The translations under genes and the position numbers were made by a program. DNA of 64,000 nt from assembly GCF_023343835.1 (NCBI RefSeq), contig NC_064439.1, positions 19,291,433 through 19,355,432 on the forward strand, given 5' to 3'. The notes beneath the pieces were generated by a model, which saw only the letters and a list, made by a program, of their open reading frames with translations, made no database searches and was not told where the DNA came from. The DNA is from Lagopus muta (lineage: Eukaryota > Chordata > Aves > Galliformes > Phasianidae). How positions within the stretch are numbered: position 1 is the first letter of the stretch; each line of letters starts with the position of its first letter. Below are positions 26,298 through 38,877 of this stretch, piece by piece.

Positions 26298-27797
26298 CTG
26301 TGAGATGAATACAAACCATCAATAAATACTATAAATAAAAAATAAAGTAAAAAAAAATAAAAAAAAAACACATGCAAGTTCCAAACCGTGCTATTTGCAA
26401 CCACTTTTTGGAGAATGACAGTAAACTATGTTGTGACCACCTCAAACATTTCCAGATAAAACAGAGTCTTGCAGATTTGTTCTGCACAACCACATTAGAA
26501 TACAGCCCTTTATATCTAGTCATATTTCTAAAGTTCATCTAAACTTGCAACGAAACCATGTCTTGACAACTTCAAATATTATTTTCCTTGAGACTGATAA
26601 ATGTACTTTTTTGTCACTCATCACTCTGCTTTAAAGGTCACTTTACTAATCTGTCTCTCTGGCTCACATCTCCTGTCTTTAAATGCCTCCCACAGGCCCC
26701 AGCAATAAGCAGGGTCTTTCTCTGCACTTCCAAGGTCTGCTTTGGCATATGCCCAATTTCAGCTCCCATCTTGCATTCATCACTGAACTTTAAAGGTCCA
26801 CAATAAGTTAGGGGGGAAAAAAAAGCAAGGCAAAACTACAGCAGCCACTCTCACCTCTATGCTGAATTTTCAGTGATTTGTATCATGTCTTCCCCCAGAC
26901 TATCTCACTATTCTTTTCCCAAGAGTAAAAACTCCATTACAGAAATTCCACTGATTTATTTACAGCATGCCACTTTAAAAATAATCTTTAAAAAGCCTTG
27001 CTAATAGTGTGCTAGTGTACTCATACCCCCCACTACATTACACTAATTACGTCATTTATTTCATTATTATTTTCTGAAACTCTCAGTCCTTGCATTCACA
27101 TCATTCCACCATCTTTGGCCATAAGCTGCTATTGGCCCTGAGTTTAGGAACAAAGAGAAAACTATGATCAGTGTATTGGAGAATGAGCTTGCAAACATGT
27201 TACAATGCAGACAGCAAGCCTCAGGATGAAACCCTGCCTGGGTGCACCAAGTGTGTCCCTCCCTGGGTTTGGGCAATGTGCAGAACACCAGAAAGAGCTC
27301 TGGGCACAAGTCCCATCAGCTTTCATAGTAGGAAAGGACAGGCTCAGAGGCACAGTTAAAATTTCATGCTGGAAACATCTACTGATCATGACTTCAAAGT
27401 CCGAGCTTTGACTCTTAGCTAACAAATATTAAATATGACAGAATACATCAGAGCCCAAAAGTAATCATGGAGGATGACAAATAGCCACTACTAAGTAAGA
27501 TCATTTTTCAAATCAACAAATGCAGATAGCTTGCCTCCAAGAGATGCAGCAGAACAACCTCAGGCTGTACACAGTCCACTAATGTTGACTCTGGGGGACT
27601 TCAGAGCTCTGCTTAGACTCCAGCATTACACCAGTATTTTAAAAAGAAACAATAGATCTGCCAGCCTGACACTGACTCTCAGCAAAATAATTTAATGTGC
27701 TACAAGATTGAACTAACAATGACTTAAGAGCAACAATATTCTCCCAAACTGTGAATTTACGGCAAAGACATTTTTGCCAAATTAATATGATTTTTAC

Positions 27798-27957
27798 AAA
27801 AAGAGAGAGTCTGTGGAGTCTCCTCCTCAGAGATCTTCAGAAATTGCCCAGACGAGGCCCTGGACACCTGCTCTGGGTGTCCCTGCTGGAGCAGGGGTTG
27901 GGCCACGTGGATCCTGAGCACCTCGCCAACCTCAGCTCTTCTGGGATTTTGTGAAAA
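27798..27957 (+). mobile_element. Short CR1 LINE 3' fragment with terminal repeat
   Basis: About 160 bp of CR1 3' UTR on the plus strand. It begins GAGAGTCTGTGGAGTCTCCT, passes through GGGTGTCCCTGCTGGAGCAG and ends with CCAACCTCAG and a degraded ATTCTGTGATTCTGTGA-type terminus. It lies in CACNB2 intron 1, antisense to the gene. Open frames through it are CR1 remnants and not genes. Confidence 0.85.
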
Positions 27958-30900
27958 CTGAACTGAACAGGAATTGGTGCTAATAACATGTTGCTTAAGG
28001 CAGAACTATTAAAAAAAAAAAAGAGAAAGAAAGAAAGCATAGTGCACATCATGGGGATGAAAATATGACTTTCTGATTATTCAAGTAAGTCATGATATAT
28101 AAATTGAAAAGTGAACCAGGAACGATTTCGCATGGTTGTATTTCTAAAAGGAATCTCTAGCAAAAGAAGAAAAATTTGATCCTACAAAGGATTTTACAGG
28201 TCTGTAAGAATAAAGTGTAGACTGGAAGCACTATTGCCAGTAAACTATTGAAGAAATTTTCCAGTTATTGTTATATTAGACAGTTCCTTTAAATCACCTT
28301 TTTTCCACATGATAAGATAGAATATTAAGGTGACACACAATATATACAGATTGTCTTTAACACGCATGATCTTTAAATAAAAACTTTTTTTTTTTTTATC
28401 AAAATTTGCCAGTAGTTAAAAATTGCTATCATTGAAGCAACTACAGCGGCACCGTTACCTGTCAACATTCTGAGCATCTTTTCTCCATTTTTGTGGAAGA
28501 ATACAAAAATATGCTTACAAAAAATAAAGATTCAAAGTATTCACATAGTAGCTCAAGTGTATAAAGAATCTACATAAAGAACTAGGCAATTTCATACGTA
28601 ATGTATATATACTATAATGCTATGTAATCCCTTAAAAGATACTAGAACAGTGAATATATATTCTCTTCCACAATCACATTTCTGTATTATAACCAGTTTC
28701 TTCAATATTTACTTTACTTATAAAATCATTTATTCAGCTTTATAAGGCAAAAAAAATTACTACAAAAGCAAAATAGACCCAGATTTGCAAGGATGAACTG
28801 AACAAGACCAGAATAAAAAAGCATTGCAAGCAGGAAGACAAACTGCTTCTCTACCTGCATAGCAACAACTAAAAGCCTTCATTTCAGGCAACATCACAGC
28901 CCAAATCCACTTCAAATGTGCTCTTATCTTGATTTTTCAGTCACTGGGTTTTTTTATTGCTTTTTTTTTTTTTTTTTTCCCCATGCACAGCAGCCTGCAC
29001 ATTTTTGTTTCAGTCTCATATAAGTGAAAACTGTTGGAGGGCACCAGCTGCATGCCAACTTTGCACACAGGACATGTCGGACAGGATGGCAGGCTGCAGG
29101 GAGGGCCCACAGTGCAGCTGCTTTCCTGTGTGGACTGATTCTGAGTTAGAGGAAAGGGAGGACAGCTTCAGCATGTGAGAAAAGGCTGATTTGACGGCTG
29201 TTCTTGTTATTTTAAAGGACACCAATCTGGGATCACATTTGTCTTCTATGTCTTCCAAGTCTATTCCCACAGCCAGAAATGTTGGAAACTTTGTTCTAAA
29301 CATGCGATAAGTCTTCCACAAACAAACAGATTTCAAAAAATGATTAAGTGTCTCTGTCATGTGAAGACCCATGAATATTCATCCTGTCCTATTCATTATG
29401 CTTTGGTTTTTTAATGTATTTTTTTTCTTTAAGAGCTTCATGCAAAAACAAGAACTTTGTACCAAAAGAAAAAAAAAACACATAATCTACGAGATACATG
29501 CAATTCTGGGGGGTAGGGAGGGGGAAATCACAGCGAACCCAATATGTTATTGTGATTTCCCTATGAAAATCAGCTGTCTAATCTATGTTCTATTCAGCAG
29601 TTGGCTGTAATTATGTAGCTAAAAATAAAGGGCTGAATCACGATGTGTGAGCATTGGCCAGCAAAAGCAGTAACCTGGGGCACCTTCCTTAAAAACAGTA
29701 GTCCTGCCCACCAGAACCACCCTAAACCCATCCTGTACTGTAACTCAACCCAGCTCATTTTAATACAGCAGGCTCCAGTCTTGACCATAAGTCTGTTTAT
29801 GTAAGAAGTTTGCTGAAGGAAACATTCTCACTGGATTTCAGCATCACTCCTTAGACAAAGATCTGTATACATGAAAGTGTTTACAGGATGAAAACTGTAG
29901 CTTGGTTTATTAGTCAGATGTGTGAAGTTCTTTTAAAATCAGTGAAGCTGCCAGAGACAAGAAACACAACCACACACATTTATGTTCTACAGCTTCTTAA
30001 AATACCTGGCAGACTATGTGAAGCCCTAAAAAAAACTACCAAAGTCATCTTGTAAAGAGCAGTTCATCAACAGAGACTTAACAAAGCAAAGGACAACTCT
30101 GTTTTCCAGCCCTGACGTGCAAGTACATCATGCAACCTTTGTTCAGATCATGTAATCAAACAAAATACGGGAATCATATGAAGCATTACAGGCATAAACA
30201 GCAGTTTCCTAGTAATTAACAGTTTCATATACAGCTACCTCAAGTTATTGCAAACAGATGAGATTAACACGGCTCAGTGAAACCCTCCCATTTTAATGAG
30301 GTTCAGCCTCAAGACGTGAAAGGCATCTATCTGTAAAATTAATCCTCTAACACACAAAACAAGCAGGAGGCATGCTTGATCATTGTATCAAAATCCTATC
30401 ACCTGGAAGAGGTGATAAAACATTTCAGATTGTCAGCTATCCACAGCCAAGGAACTGATGTTCAGTGAAAGTCCGAAAAAAGCCTTAACCAGCAACCGCT
30501 CCACTGGTATATTATACCAAAGAGAAACAGATATAGTGTAAGCCTGAGCCTTTACTAATTATAACAGATAAAATAGCACCAGCCATCAAGACTGATGCCA
30601 TGGTTAAACACAAAGATAAATTCAGGAGGCAGAAGCCACGTATGGAAAGCTTCCCTCTGCTGGACCTACTCAAAGAGTAAAAGAAGGAGCAGAAGAATTA
30701 GGCATCAAAGTCACTGAAATGGTTAAGTCTTGAAATAGAAAATAATGTCAGAAAGGAAACAGGGAGAAAAAAACAAACAAAACAAAAACAGAAAACAAAA
30801 ATTCAGAGCTGGAACAAAGCTTACATGACTTCAAATGAACAAATGACCAGTCAAGGATCAAAGGAATACCAAAAGGTAAAGAAAGAGGCCTTAGTATTGA

Positions 30901-31124
30901 GCTTCCCAGGACTCCTGAACTCCATCTCACCACTGGAACAGAGGCAAAAGAGCAATGTTGGATATAACAGTGTGTCCTGGCTGGCTTTCCTCCCAGAGCT
31001 GGGGTTTCAGGTCACCCTACATTTGCCCTGTGACATGTCTTCAGTGAGGAAGCTGCCAACAGAGCACAGACTCACGTTCCCATAGCAGAGAAGAATCCCA
31101 AAGTTAGGTGTCAAAACCTGGATT

Positions 31125-31128
<4 letters not shown>

Positions 31129-31163
<35 letters not shown>
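31129..31163 (+). repeat. 35-bp A homopolymer
   Basis: An uninterrupted run of 35 A residues in CACNB2 intron 1; the transcript reads it as U. I see no pseudogene or LINE tail immediately to its left. Confidence 0.95.
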
Positions 31164-31165
<2 letters not shown>

Positions 31166-34100
31166 ACCATTTGCAAAGATGACAATACAGAAAAGACCAG
31201 GAGTCCCTTGAGAAATCTTATCAAAGTGAGGCTCTCCACGGTCACCAAGTAAAAATGCTGAGGCTGTCAAGTCCATTCAACAGCCCTTCTTTAAAACCTA
31301 ATACCTAACCAACGAAACAACAAAACACAAATAAAATTACTTATCCAAACTTGCATACATCATCCCAATACAAATATTTGACAAATGTCACTTTTTCTCT
31401 CACTACAAAGAAACCACTTCTGCCGAGAAATCTTTGGTGCTCCTTTCTGCTGGCCTGCAATAAAGCCTTTTGAGTGCTGCCACCAGAAATAGCCCAGTTC
31501 TCACCAGTTGATCATGAATCTGAGCCAGCTCCCTGTGCTCCCACACTCCCCCTGGGGCCCCAGGTCAGGGCACCCAGTAGTTTCCACTTCAGCAGACAGC
31601 AGGTGGGGGACCTGACCTGCTCTCCTCTTCCCAGAGACTCAGGACATCACGTTGGTCAAACTCTGCTGCCCATCTCTCCACTGCACAACTGACAGCGTCT
31701 GCTCCTAACTGAGCTCACAATATCAGCAAACACTGAGGCCTGTGCCCAAACTCAAGCATGCCTCCCACAGCCTTTAGAATCAGACACTACATTTGCAGGC
31801 CATGCGCCTTCTCCTCCCTATGAGTTTATTTCTTCCTGTTACACACAAAAGGGACCTGTCTTTGCAAAAGACTTGCAGGAACAGCAGCTGCCTATGAAAA
31901 GCTTCCCTCTGCCCTGCAGGACAGGAAGGCTGATTTGAGTTGCTTTGTGTTATTTTGAAACTCTTCTGTCCTGGCACAGAAAAGAACTGAGAAAAAGAAG
32001 CAGAAGAAAAGTAACTGAGACTCCAGAGAAGTCAAGCTTGGAAGCGTACGGGAACTTTTCATCCACAACGGTTCAAAATTATAAACCTAGAGACAAAACA
32101 AGACAAAAACAGAGATAGCCTCTAGAAAATGGCTAACTCTCAAAGAAGTTAGGAATGAATGTGCTAAATTGCTTCACAGAGATTTTGCAGTCTAGGAAAA
32201 TGTTAAGAAAAAAAAGCAAACAGTAACTATAGCCCACACATGCTGATGATGTGCAACACCTGAGCGGCAGAGAAATGTGTCTGGATGAGACAATCACGCA
32301 TCTTTACCTGTTACTGGTGAATTTTGGGCAAAGCAAAACAAACCCTAAAAGCAGAGAAGGATTATCAGAAAAATAACAACTGAAAGTTGAAGGGCTTTCT
32401 TTAGTCAAAGACTATCAAAATATATTTTTTAGTGCTATGCTGGAAGGAGGTTACCTCATCAAGAGAGAAAATACTGCCTCTTGCCCACGACCATGAAAAG
32501 CTCAATGCATTAGTTTGATTTCTTCTCTTCTTTATTCATATATGGTCCTGCTCTCACATCTGGCTTGCAGGGATGCTACCAGAAGAGAGTAAAGCCTTCT
32601 ATGCCTCTATTGAGAAAGGCTGTTGTGATTGTGCAAGTGAAAAAAGGGATACAAATCGTGTCTGTTTGTCACATATAAGGCATTCTCCTTAGTTAGACAG
32701 GAGAGATACACTGCTGCAAACGTTCAGTTGAAGAATAGGTAAGCGCTGCACATCCTGATAAATCAGCTTAGCTGAAACGGAGCAGCAGAGGGCAGTGTGA
32801 TTAATCCGCAGGGAATATATCGCCAGTCCCTCATCACCACGGGACAGGCAGGATGGAACGGTGCCATGCAGCTGAAAAGACAGCTAGAAATCTGCAGGGC
32901 AGGGCCCACAACTGTACTGATATTCTCAAATCGTCGTAACACACACTGCTCCAAAATTCCCGTGAGCATCATTCAAGGTCAATATAGAATGAGACCTGAG
33001 GCCACCCATCCCAACCCCACGCTGCACCCCGAGCACTGGGCAGCCCCTGTCCATGCCAAGTGCCACCTCAGCAGCCTTTGGGCCGGGAGAGGTACTGAAT
33101 AGTACCGGGCCACAGAGGAAATCTAAATGCGAGTGAAGGAGCTGGAGAAAACAATTAAGAAGGGAACTGTTTTCATTTCAAATGTGTCAGGCTGTTAGAG
33201 CCTGCACTGCAAGATGATAGATAAGAAGGCAAGGAAGAGAACAGGAGGAAAATGATAATGGGGAATAGGGAAGAATTCATCCAGGGCACGATGCCTCCTC
33301 CCTCCACGAGGCAGTGTGTTGTTGCCTGCTAAGAGGCTTCATTATATTGTCTTAGAAATATCCCACATAATTCACTGACCTGAGTGCAAAGGCTGTACTT
33401 ATAGCATAACTGGGAAGTTGTGGAATGAGAAAACAGAAATTACATCTGGTGATTCCTGGGAATTGATGGACTTTGAATCGGGATCAGTAAAAAAAAAAAA
33501 AATTAAATGAGGGGGAAAAAAAAGAGAAGGACTGAGAACTACCACGAAAGGCATTAATATGCCCTGTTGCAATAGGCTACATACAAATTGCCAGCACCTG
33601 CATTAATTAAAATGATTCATTTACATATTTGGGTTCAGATTTCTAGATCTGAGAGGTTTTTGAAAGAAAAATTTTAAGATGGTAATGAAGTTGATTTTTC
33701 AAAAATCAGATACTGGTTATCAACCACTGATCCCGTTCAACAGTTTGCTTGTTTTATGATTTCTGAAAATCAGATACTGAATTTATTACAACAGGGTGAC
33801 ACCTAAAACTGCTACTTTGCAGTGACACAGACACAAGCACAGTGAACAGTGTCACTACCAGCACATGCACACACCTGGCCAAACCAGCTAGCAAAAAGCA
33901 CAACACAAACCCTGCCTCAACTAGGATCACAGTGAGCACCCAGAACTACGTACTTAAGTAAAAGAGACCTAAAAGGCACAATGTTCTAGGTAATACAGAA
34001 ACATGAACACTTTCCCCCACTGCAAAGAACTTCCCAGGGAGATCATGGTACAATTACCAGGATCAACACCTGCAGGGATTTTATTCCCTTTACAGATCTT

Positions 34101-34784
34101 GTTAGAAAAACACACTATAGAAATAAGAAATAGATTATATGCAGGGACTATCTAGGAACAGGTCATGTATTTAATCATCTTTTAAGAGAAACTGCTTGCA
34201 GAGTGTTAACTGCATTCACACCTCTGCCAAGCAGTGATGAGTTTGGCCAAAATTGATGGCCAGGCACAATCCAAGGCATCGACCGCGATGTACAGCCAGA
34301 TTAAAAGAAACACTCAGCTTTGCAAAAGTAAAATTCTTGGGTAAGAGAAATCCTGAGGCTTGATACAAATATACAGAGGCTCTTCAATTATATTTTGCTT
34401 AACTATAATTACTAGAAGTAGCACTTCAGAGAGAATACTTTGAGAAGTGATATCACTCCATAAGCTCGCATGGCTCTTTCCTTCCTGACACATTACTTGG
34501 CATGAAATTTTTCTAGGATTGATACATAAGCGCCTCAGCGAAAAAGATAGTGGTGGGCACAGCTGGAGGAACTGTCAGCAACCTACTTGATCATTCACTC
34601 ACTCTCATTAAGCTTCTCCTTCTCACTGTGTTTTCTAAAGCAGGAAGATCTTACCATATTGATTTTCTGGAAATCGCGTTAATGGAGCAAAAACCCAGAT
34701 CAGAATAATTGCCTCTCAATACAGAGCATGCTAAGGAATGAGGTGAACATTATTATTCAGCCAAAGGGTTTATGTAGGTCTAGG

Positions 34785-34832
34785 GTATATATACATATAT
34801 ATATATGTTTGTGTATATATATATATGTATAT
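34785..34832. repeat. Interrupted (TA)n microsatellite
   Basis: An alternating AT tract of about 48 bp interrupted by ACA, GTTTGTG and GTA. It lies in CACNB2 intron 1 about 1.2 kb downstream of exon 1. It is largely self-complementary. Confidence 0.9.
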
Positions 34833-36039
34833 CTATGAAGAAGACACGATTCTTGTCTTGACTGACAGAGTCTGGTTCTGAAAACTGAAAATTATTCACT
34901 CAACCAAAAAGCTGTGTCACCACTATCTTAAAAATTGGCTTTTTGGCTTCAGGTGTTCAGAAACCAATTCTGTAAAATAGAAGTACTTTACCTGAATCAC
35001 ACATAATGTATGTGTTGGCAAGCTATCCTCCTCCCTAAACAGAGGTTCTTTATAACTAGTGAAAAGGGAATGGAGAGTGAAAATCAGCTTTACGATCAGT
35101 GTTTGACCCGATTTGACTGTCACCGATTCTGCACTTAGGGCTGAAAAATACAAAAACGAGCTCCTTTGCCACTGCTTCTGGAGAGGCTGGCAAAGCATAC
35201 GGCCCTACCAAAATGTGCTCAGAGACCGCAGACAAATGCACAGCCAAAGAGACACTTGTTCAGCCCCATCTCAGCTGCGTTTCAGTGCCGGGCTTTGCTC
35301 TGCTGTCACCGCTCCCAGCACCCACGGAGCAATTAGCGACTCCTGTGCCAGACGGGCAGCGTCTTCCCGTGGCAATCCGGCGCTCCTGCGATGGCACCAA
35401 ACCACCTCAGAGGACTTAAAGCGTCAGGAAAAGCTTCGGCGGTAGCAAATGAAACCGCCACCCCAAAAGGAAAAGAACTCCGAGCTCGAGCAAGCATGTT
35501 TGCAATTTAAAACGCACGCAATCGGATTTTACCACCCTTTGAGTGGGTTTAAAAATAGCACCGAAAGTCTTTGTAGCCAACTATTGCAAACTCGAAGGCG
35601 TTATGCAACGTTCCTCAATTAAACAGGAACCACCTTTCGGAGCGCAGCCCTCTCCCCGCGGCGCCCGACCACCTGAGCACTCGGACAGCCCCGAGGCGGC
35701 CGCGCCGCCGCTGCCCGAGCTCCCATCGGCGCCTCGGAACCCGCTCGGCCCCTCCGCTCCCACCCGGCCGGCACCAACAGGTTACCGCGGCGGGGAGCCC
35801 GGCCGGGACCTGTCACTGACAGCGCGCCGAGCGCGGGCGCAACGCGTGCCGCCCGCCCACCCACCGGAGAGCCGCCGGCTTCTCCCGGCTCGCGCATCCC
35901 GGGGGCCGGCGGCGCTCCGGGTGCCAAACTTTTCCGAGCGCGGAGCCTGCGCCGAGGGCCGCGCCCCGGCCGCTCCCCGCCGCCCCTCCCGGCTCCCGAG
36001 CCCCGGCGGTGCCGCCGGGCCCCGCCGCCCCCGCCCTAC

Positions 36040-36135
36040 CTGCGCTGCCGCCGCGGGCAGGGGGTTGTCCAGGAGCTCCATCGGCACCTCCTGCGCCGGG
36101 CTGGGAGGCGATTTGGCCATGTCGCTCTGGACCAT
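36040..36135 (-). CDS. CACNB2: CACNB2 first coding exon (long 'MVQ' N-terminus)
   Basis: First coding exon of the voltage-gated calcium channel beta-2 subunit, a cytoplasmic auxiliary protein that binds the I-II linker of Cav1/Cav2 alpha-1 subunits and controls surface delivery and inactivation. It encodes 32 residues beginning MVQSDMAKSPPSPAQEV and ending PAAAAQ, followed by a CAG|GTAGGG donor in phase 0. From memory, the mammalian long isoform starts MVQRDMSKSPPT, continues with a QEIQMELLEN stretch and ends AAAQ before SYGKG, so the match is direct. This copy has a shorter Ala-rich middle. I chose Met1 because it is conserved, although its context is weak (C at -3, G at +4); Met6 has a stronger context (G at -3, G at +4). 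The exon sits inside a CpG island, as expected for a promoter-proximal exon. The next exon is 10.4 kb downstream. Beta-2 isoforms differ mainly in such N-terminal exons. The letter name of this isoform (probably beta-2d type) is less certain than the gene. Confidence 0.93.
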
Positions 36136-36147
36136 TGGCGTGAAGCC

Positions 36148-36201
36148 GGGCAGAGCCGAGCCCCGCGGCGGGGCAGAAGCGGGCAGAGCCGAGGCGGGGC
36201 G
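36148..36201. repeat. 33-bp GC-rich imperfect tandem duplication next to the CACNB2 start
   Basis: The 13-mer GGGCAGAGCCGAG occurs at 36148-36160 and again at 36181-36193, a spacing of 33 bp. Flanking CG-rich sequence is partly shared. It lies just upstream of the CACNB2 ATG on the transcribed strand and adds a GC box, so it probably arose by slippage in the 5' UTR. Confidence 0.6.
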
Positions 36202-36213
36202 GCGCGGCGCCCC

Positions 36214-36228
36214 TCAGCGCCCGGCCAT
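36214..36228 (-). other. Short upstream ORF in the presumed CACNB2 5' UTR
   Basis: On the minus strand an ATG in strong context (GGCATGG) opens a four-codon frame, Met-Ala-Gly-Arg, that ends in TGA 78 nt before the main ATG. If transcription starts to the right of 36228, ribosomes would meet this uORF first, which could lower initiation at the weak-context Met1. Whether it lies in the mRNA depends on the start site, which is not visible. Confidence 0.4.
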
Positions 36229-38354
36229 GCCGGGGAGCGGGCGGAAGGGCCGAGGCGGGCTGGCGGCGGCGCGGCCCTGCCTGCTGCCGGCGAGGAGCGC
36301 GCGGCGCGGCGCCGGGGGACGGGGCACTGCCGGCGGCGGGCGCGGGGGGAGGGCAGGGGGCGGCGCGTGGGGATGAAGGAAAGTGACAGCGAGCATCTCC
36401 CTCCCGGCAGCTACCGGGCGGCGGGAGCGGGGCAGCGCCGCCCTCCTCGCGTCCCTCCCCCGCGGCCTCCCCGCCGGGGAGCAAGAGAGAAAGTTGGGGC
36501 GGGAGGGAGGCGCGGTAGGCCCGTGCCCGAGCCCCGCTGAGAACAGAGGGGGCGCGGGTGGAGCCGGGCTCTGTGTGAGAAAGGCGCTGCCCGCCACGCC
36601 CTGCCCTGCCCTGCGGGTCCCGCGTGCATCGCCGGCTGGATGAGGTGGTGAACGTCTCTGAGCTTCTCCACCGCAAAGTTCTGTGTTTGTAGCGTTTCAC
36701 TGCACGTCTTGGCTCTGGCTGCGAGCACAGCAGCAAGGGCTGAGGGATTCCCAGCTGTCAGGTGGGATGGAGCTCACTGCCTGGTTGTGTATAACGATGA
36801 CAGGGAGACGTTCGCTGGTTTCTGAAGAATCTGTTTATAACTTGGCTCAGGAGGAACACACTGCTCCCCTGAGGTGATGGCTGGCCTAATGGATGAGGCA
36901 TCTGAGCACATAGGCACACGATGGACAGAGTGGAGTAGAACATGTACTCTACAGAACGACTTGTTGCCTCTCCATGCCTTTCTTGGGCCAGGCCTGTCTG
37001 CGTGCCAGGCAGCACAGAGAGAAGGTTCTGCTTCTGAAATCACTTTGTGTTTATGAGACCTCTTATTGACAAACAATGACAAATCATTAAATAAACTCAG
37101 AATGGCCACGTGTCCTATATTTATAATTGCATCAGTATCTAAATGTAATATAATAGTCACACAGCAAAAGGAGCTAGCAAATCCAACCCAGCACAAAAGC
37201 TGGATCAAGAAGCACTTTCAAGCTTTCTCCCAACCGTGTGCTTGATTTGTCTCATTTTTCATTACAGTAATAAATTTCCTCTCTGAGTTAACTTACCCCT
37301 GCAGATTTTCTCATGTGAATGGCAAAAAACATCCTATCCACTTTTTGCGAGGAAATTGTCTTTATCTGCTAGTAGAAATGCCCTGAGGTTTGAAGAAGAT
37401 TCAGAAATTGCACTTGTCCAAGAAGTTTCACAGTTTTTGTGTTTATATTGTTGGGTTTTTTTTAAAGTTGTCATAGTATTTTTCAAAAATAATTTTGTCC
37501 AAGATATCACCCTTGGCAAAACAGAACTGTAATGAAAAGAATGCTGTTCGTGTGTTTACATATTATTCAAATGGTTAAATTATTCTACCTGTAAAGGTGC
37601 TAAAGCCTGGCCTGCTTTCAGATGTCCTCTTGGTGATCATAAGCAAGAGGCATTTTCTCTTTACACATTTGATGTGAAAAAATGTATGTTTCACAGTCTG
37701 ACATAGGCCTTGGAGCAATTATTTGTTGCCTTCAATTTAGATTGTTTTAATTGAGTTACTTTTTGTGACCACCATAACAATTACAAGAGGACATCTCATA
37801 AGTAAAGATTTGTACAAGATCCTAGCATAATATTTCTGTTCATGATTGCTAAGTGGGGTGGTTTTATCTGATGATGCTGGCTTTCATTTCCAGCATCTTT
37901 ATGGCTTTGGAACCATTTATCCTTCTGTCTCAAACACTCTATACAAACAGCTCTTGATAAACAGTGATTCAGTACAGCCTGGACTTGGTAAGTTTTCAGG
38001 CATCCATCAATGTCTACCTATTCTCTCTCACATGGAGCAGGGAGTGGTAGCTATTTAGTTATGTAGCAGTGGTCCCTCATACTGAATTTTTCATTTTGTG
38101 TAGGGTATATTACTACTCACAGGATTTTTTTTTTTTTAAATATACCATTCCTTAATATTGATCATTTTGAATGCATTACAGTTTCTGAAACCATGAATTG
38201 TCCATCTGTGTTGAAAGGGGATTTCTACTTCCTCATAAATTAGAGCTCAAATATATCAAATCAAGGTCACTTTGCTAAGTTCTGCATCTTTAATAGTTAT
38301 TTTTTCTTCTTTTTTATGAAAATATGAATGTAATTTTTTTGTTTACATACACAG

Positions 38355-38877
38355 ACACAAGTCACTCCGAAATCAACAGCTCCTATTTATTTATGTGAAA
38401 AATACAACCAATAACACCATTCGGTAGAGAAAATTCTCAGCTATTAAACATTGTTTTTCAAAACAGCCACCACCATTAGCTATGTATTTTCACCAGTGAC
38501 GAACAAAAGTCTGTATGCTGTGCTCATAAAATTCTACAACAGTGAAGTTGACCCACTTCACTGTCACCACCCACCACTTCACTGTGGTCACATCCACTGT
38601 CTGGTCTCCATAAATGTTTAACAAATGTCGATGGATGTCAGTGGGTGCCATTTTTCTGCATGGAGGAATTCAGTTCCACACTTTTGTTTCCTGCGCATTT
38701 CCATATCAGAAGCCATATTGTCAGACTGCTCCTCTGCTGCTATCTGTCTCACGGCAATAAAATGTAATGAAATATTGGTGAGAAGGTTCAATCTCTACTG
38801 CCATACCACCAACATCTGCCTCTGACTTTGTGAGCCAACATAATAAAATAGGAGGCATTACTTTTGGAGCAGCCCTA
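38355..38877 (-). mobile_element. Second internally deleted mariner copy, opposite orientation
   Basis: A copy of about 520 bp of the same element as at 12.7 kb, inverted. Its right edge reads GCATTACTTTTGGAGCAGCC followed by CTA, consistent with a TA target site. The left terminal repeat (about 38360-38395) is more diverged. The reverse complement carries CAGTGGATGTGACCACAGTG, matching the VDVSTV region of the first copy, then a remnant of the transposase C-terminus. The catalytic core is missing here too, and the junction falls close to that of the first copy, so both probably descend from one deleted progenitor. Confidence 0.82.

Larger units (their letters stand above)
25612..36039 (-). 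other. CACNB2: CACNB2 intron 1
   Basis: The 10.4-kb first intron, from donor GTAGGG at 36039 to the T-rich acceptor ending at 25612. It contains a short CR1 at 27.8 kb, a 35-bp A run at 31.13 kb and an AT dinucleotide tract at 34.8 kb. Two moderately GC-rich unique patches (31.44-31.76 kb and 32.80-33.11 kb) have no gene-like structure I can name. Some could be intronic enhancers, but nothing in the sequence proves that. Confidence 0.75.
35640..36620 (-). promoter_or_regulatory. CACNB2: CpG island: promoter and 5' UTR of CACNB2
   Basis: About 1 kb of very GC-rich, CpG-dense sequence in an otherwise AT-rich window. It contains the first coding exon (36135-36040), the start of intron 1 on its left and the presumed 5' UTR and core promoter on its right. 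Several GC boxes are visible, for example GGCGGGGCGG at 36192-36201. I see no convincing TATA box, which suits a broad CpG-island promoter. The transcription start cannot be fixed from sequence; it should lie to the right of 36135, probably between 36230 and 36600. Long overlapping open frames on both strands here (up to about 300 codons) are by-products of high GC and are not annotated. Confidence 0.85.

Noticed and set aside
31440..31760. Possible LTR end (AATAAAGCC followed by a GC-rich stretch)
   Set aside because: No paired LTR, no TG...CA borders with target duplication and no retroviral coding remnant were seen.
35543..36736. Long open frames on both strands (277 and 307 codons) over the CpG island
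   Set aside because: High GC removes stop codons. Composition is Pro/Ala/Arg/Gly in all frames, and the real exon occupies only 96 nt of one other frame, bounded by a splice donor.
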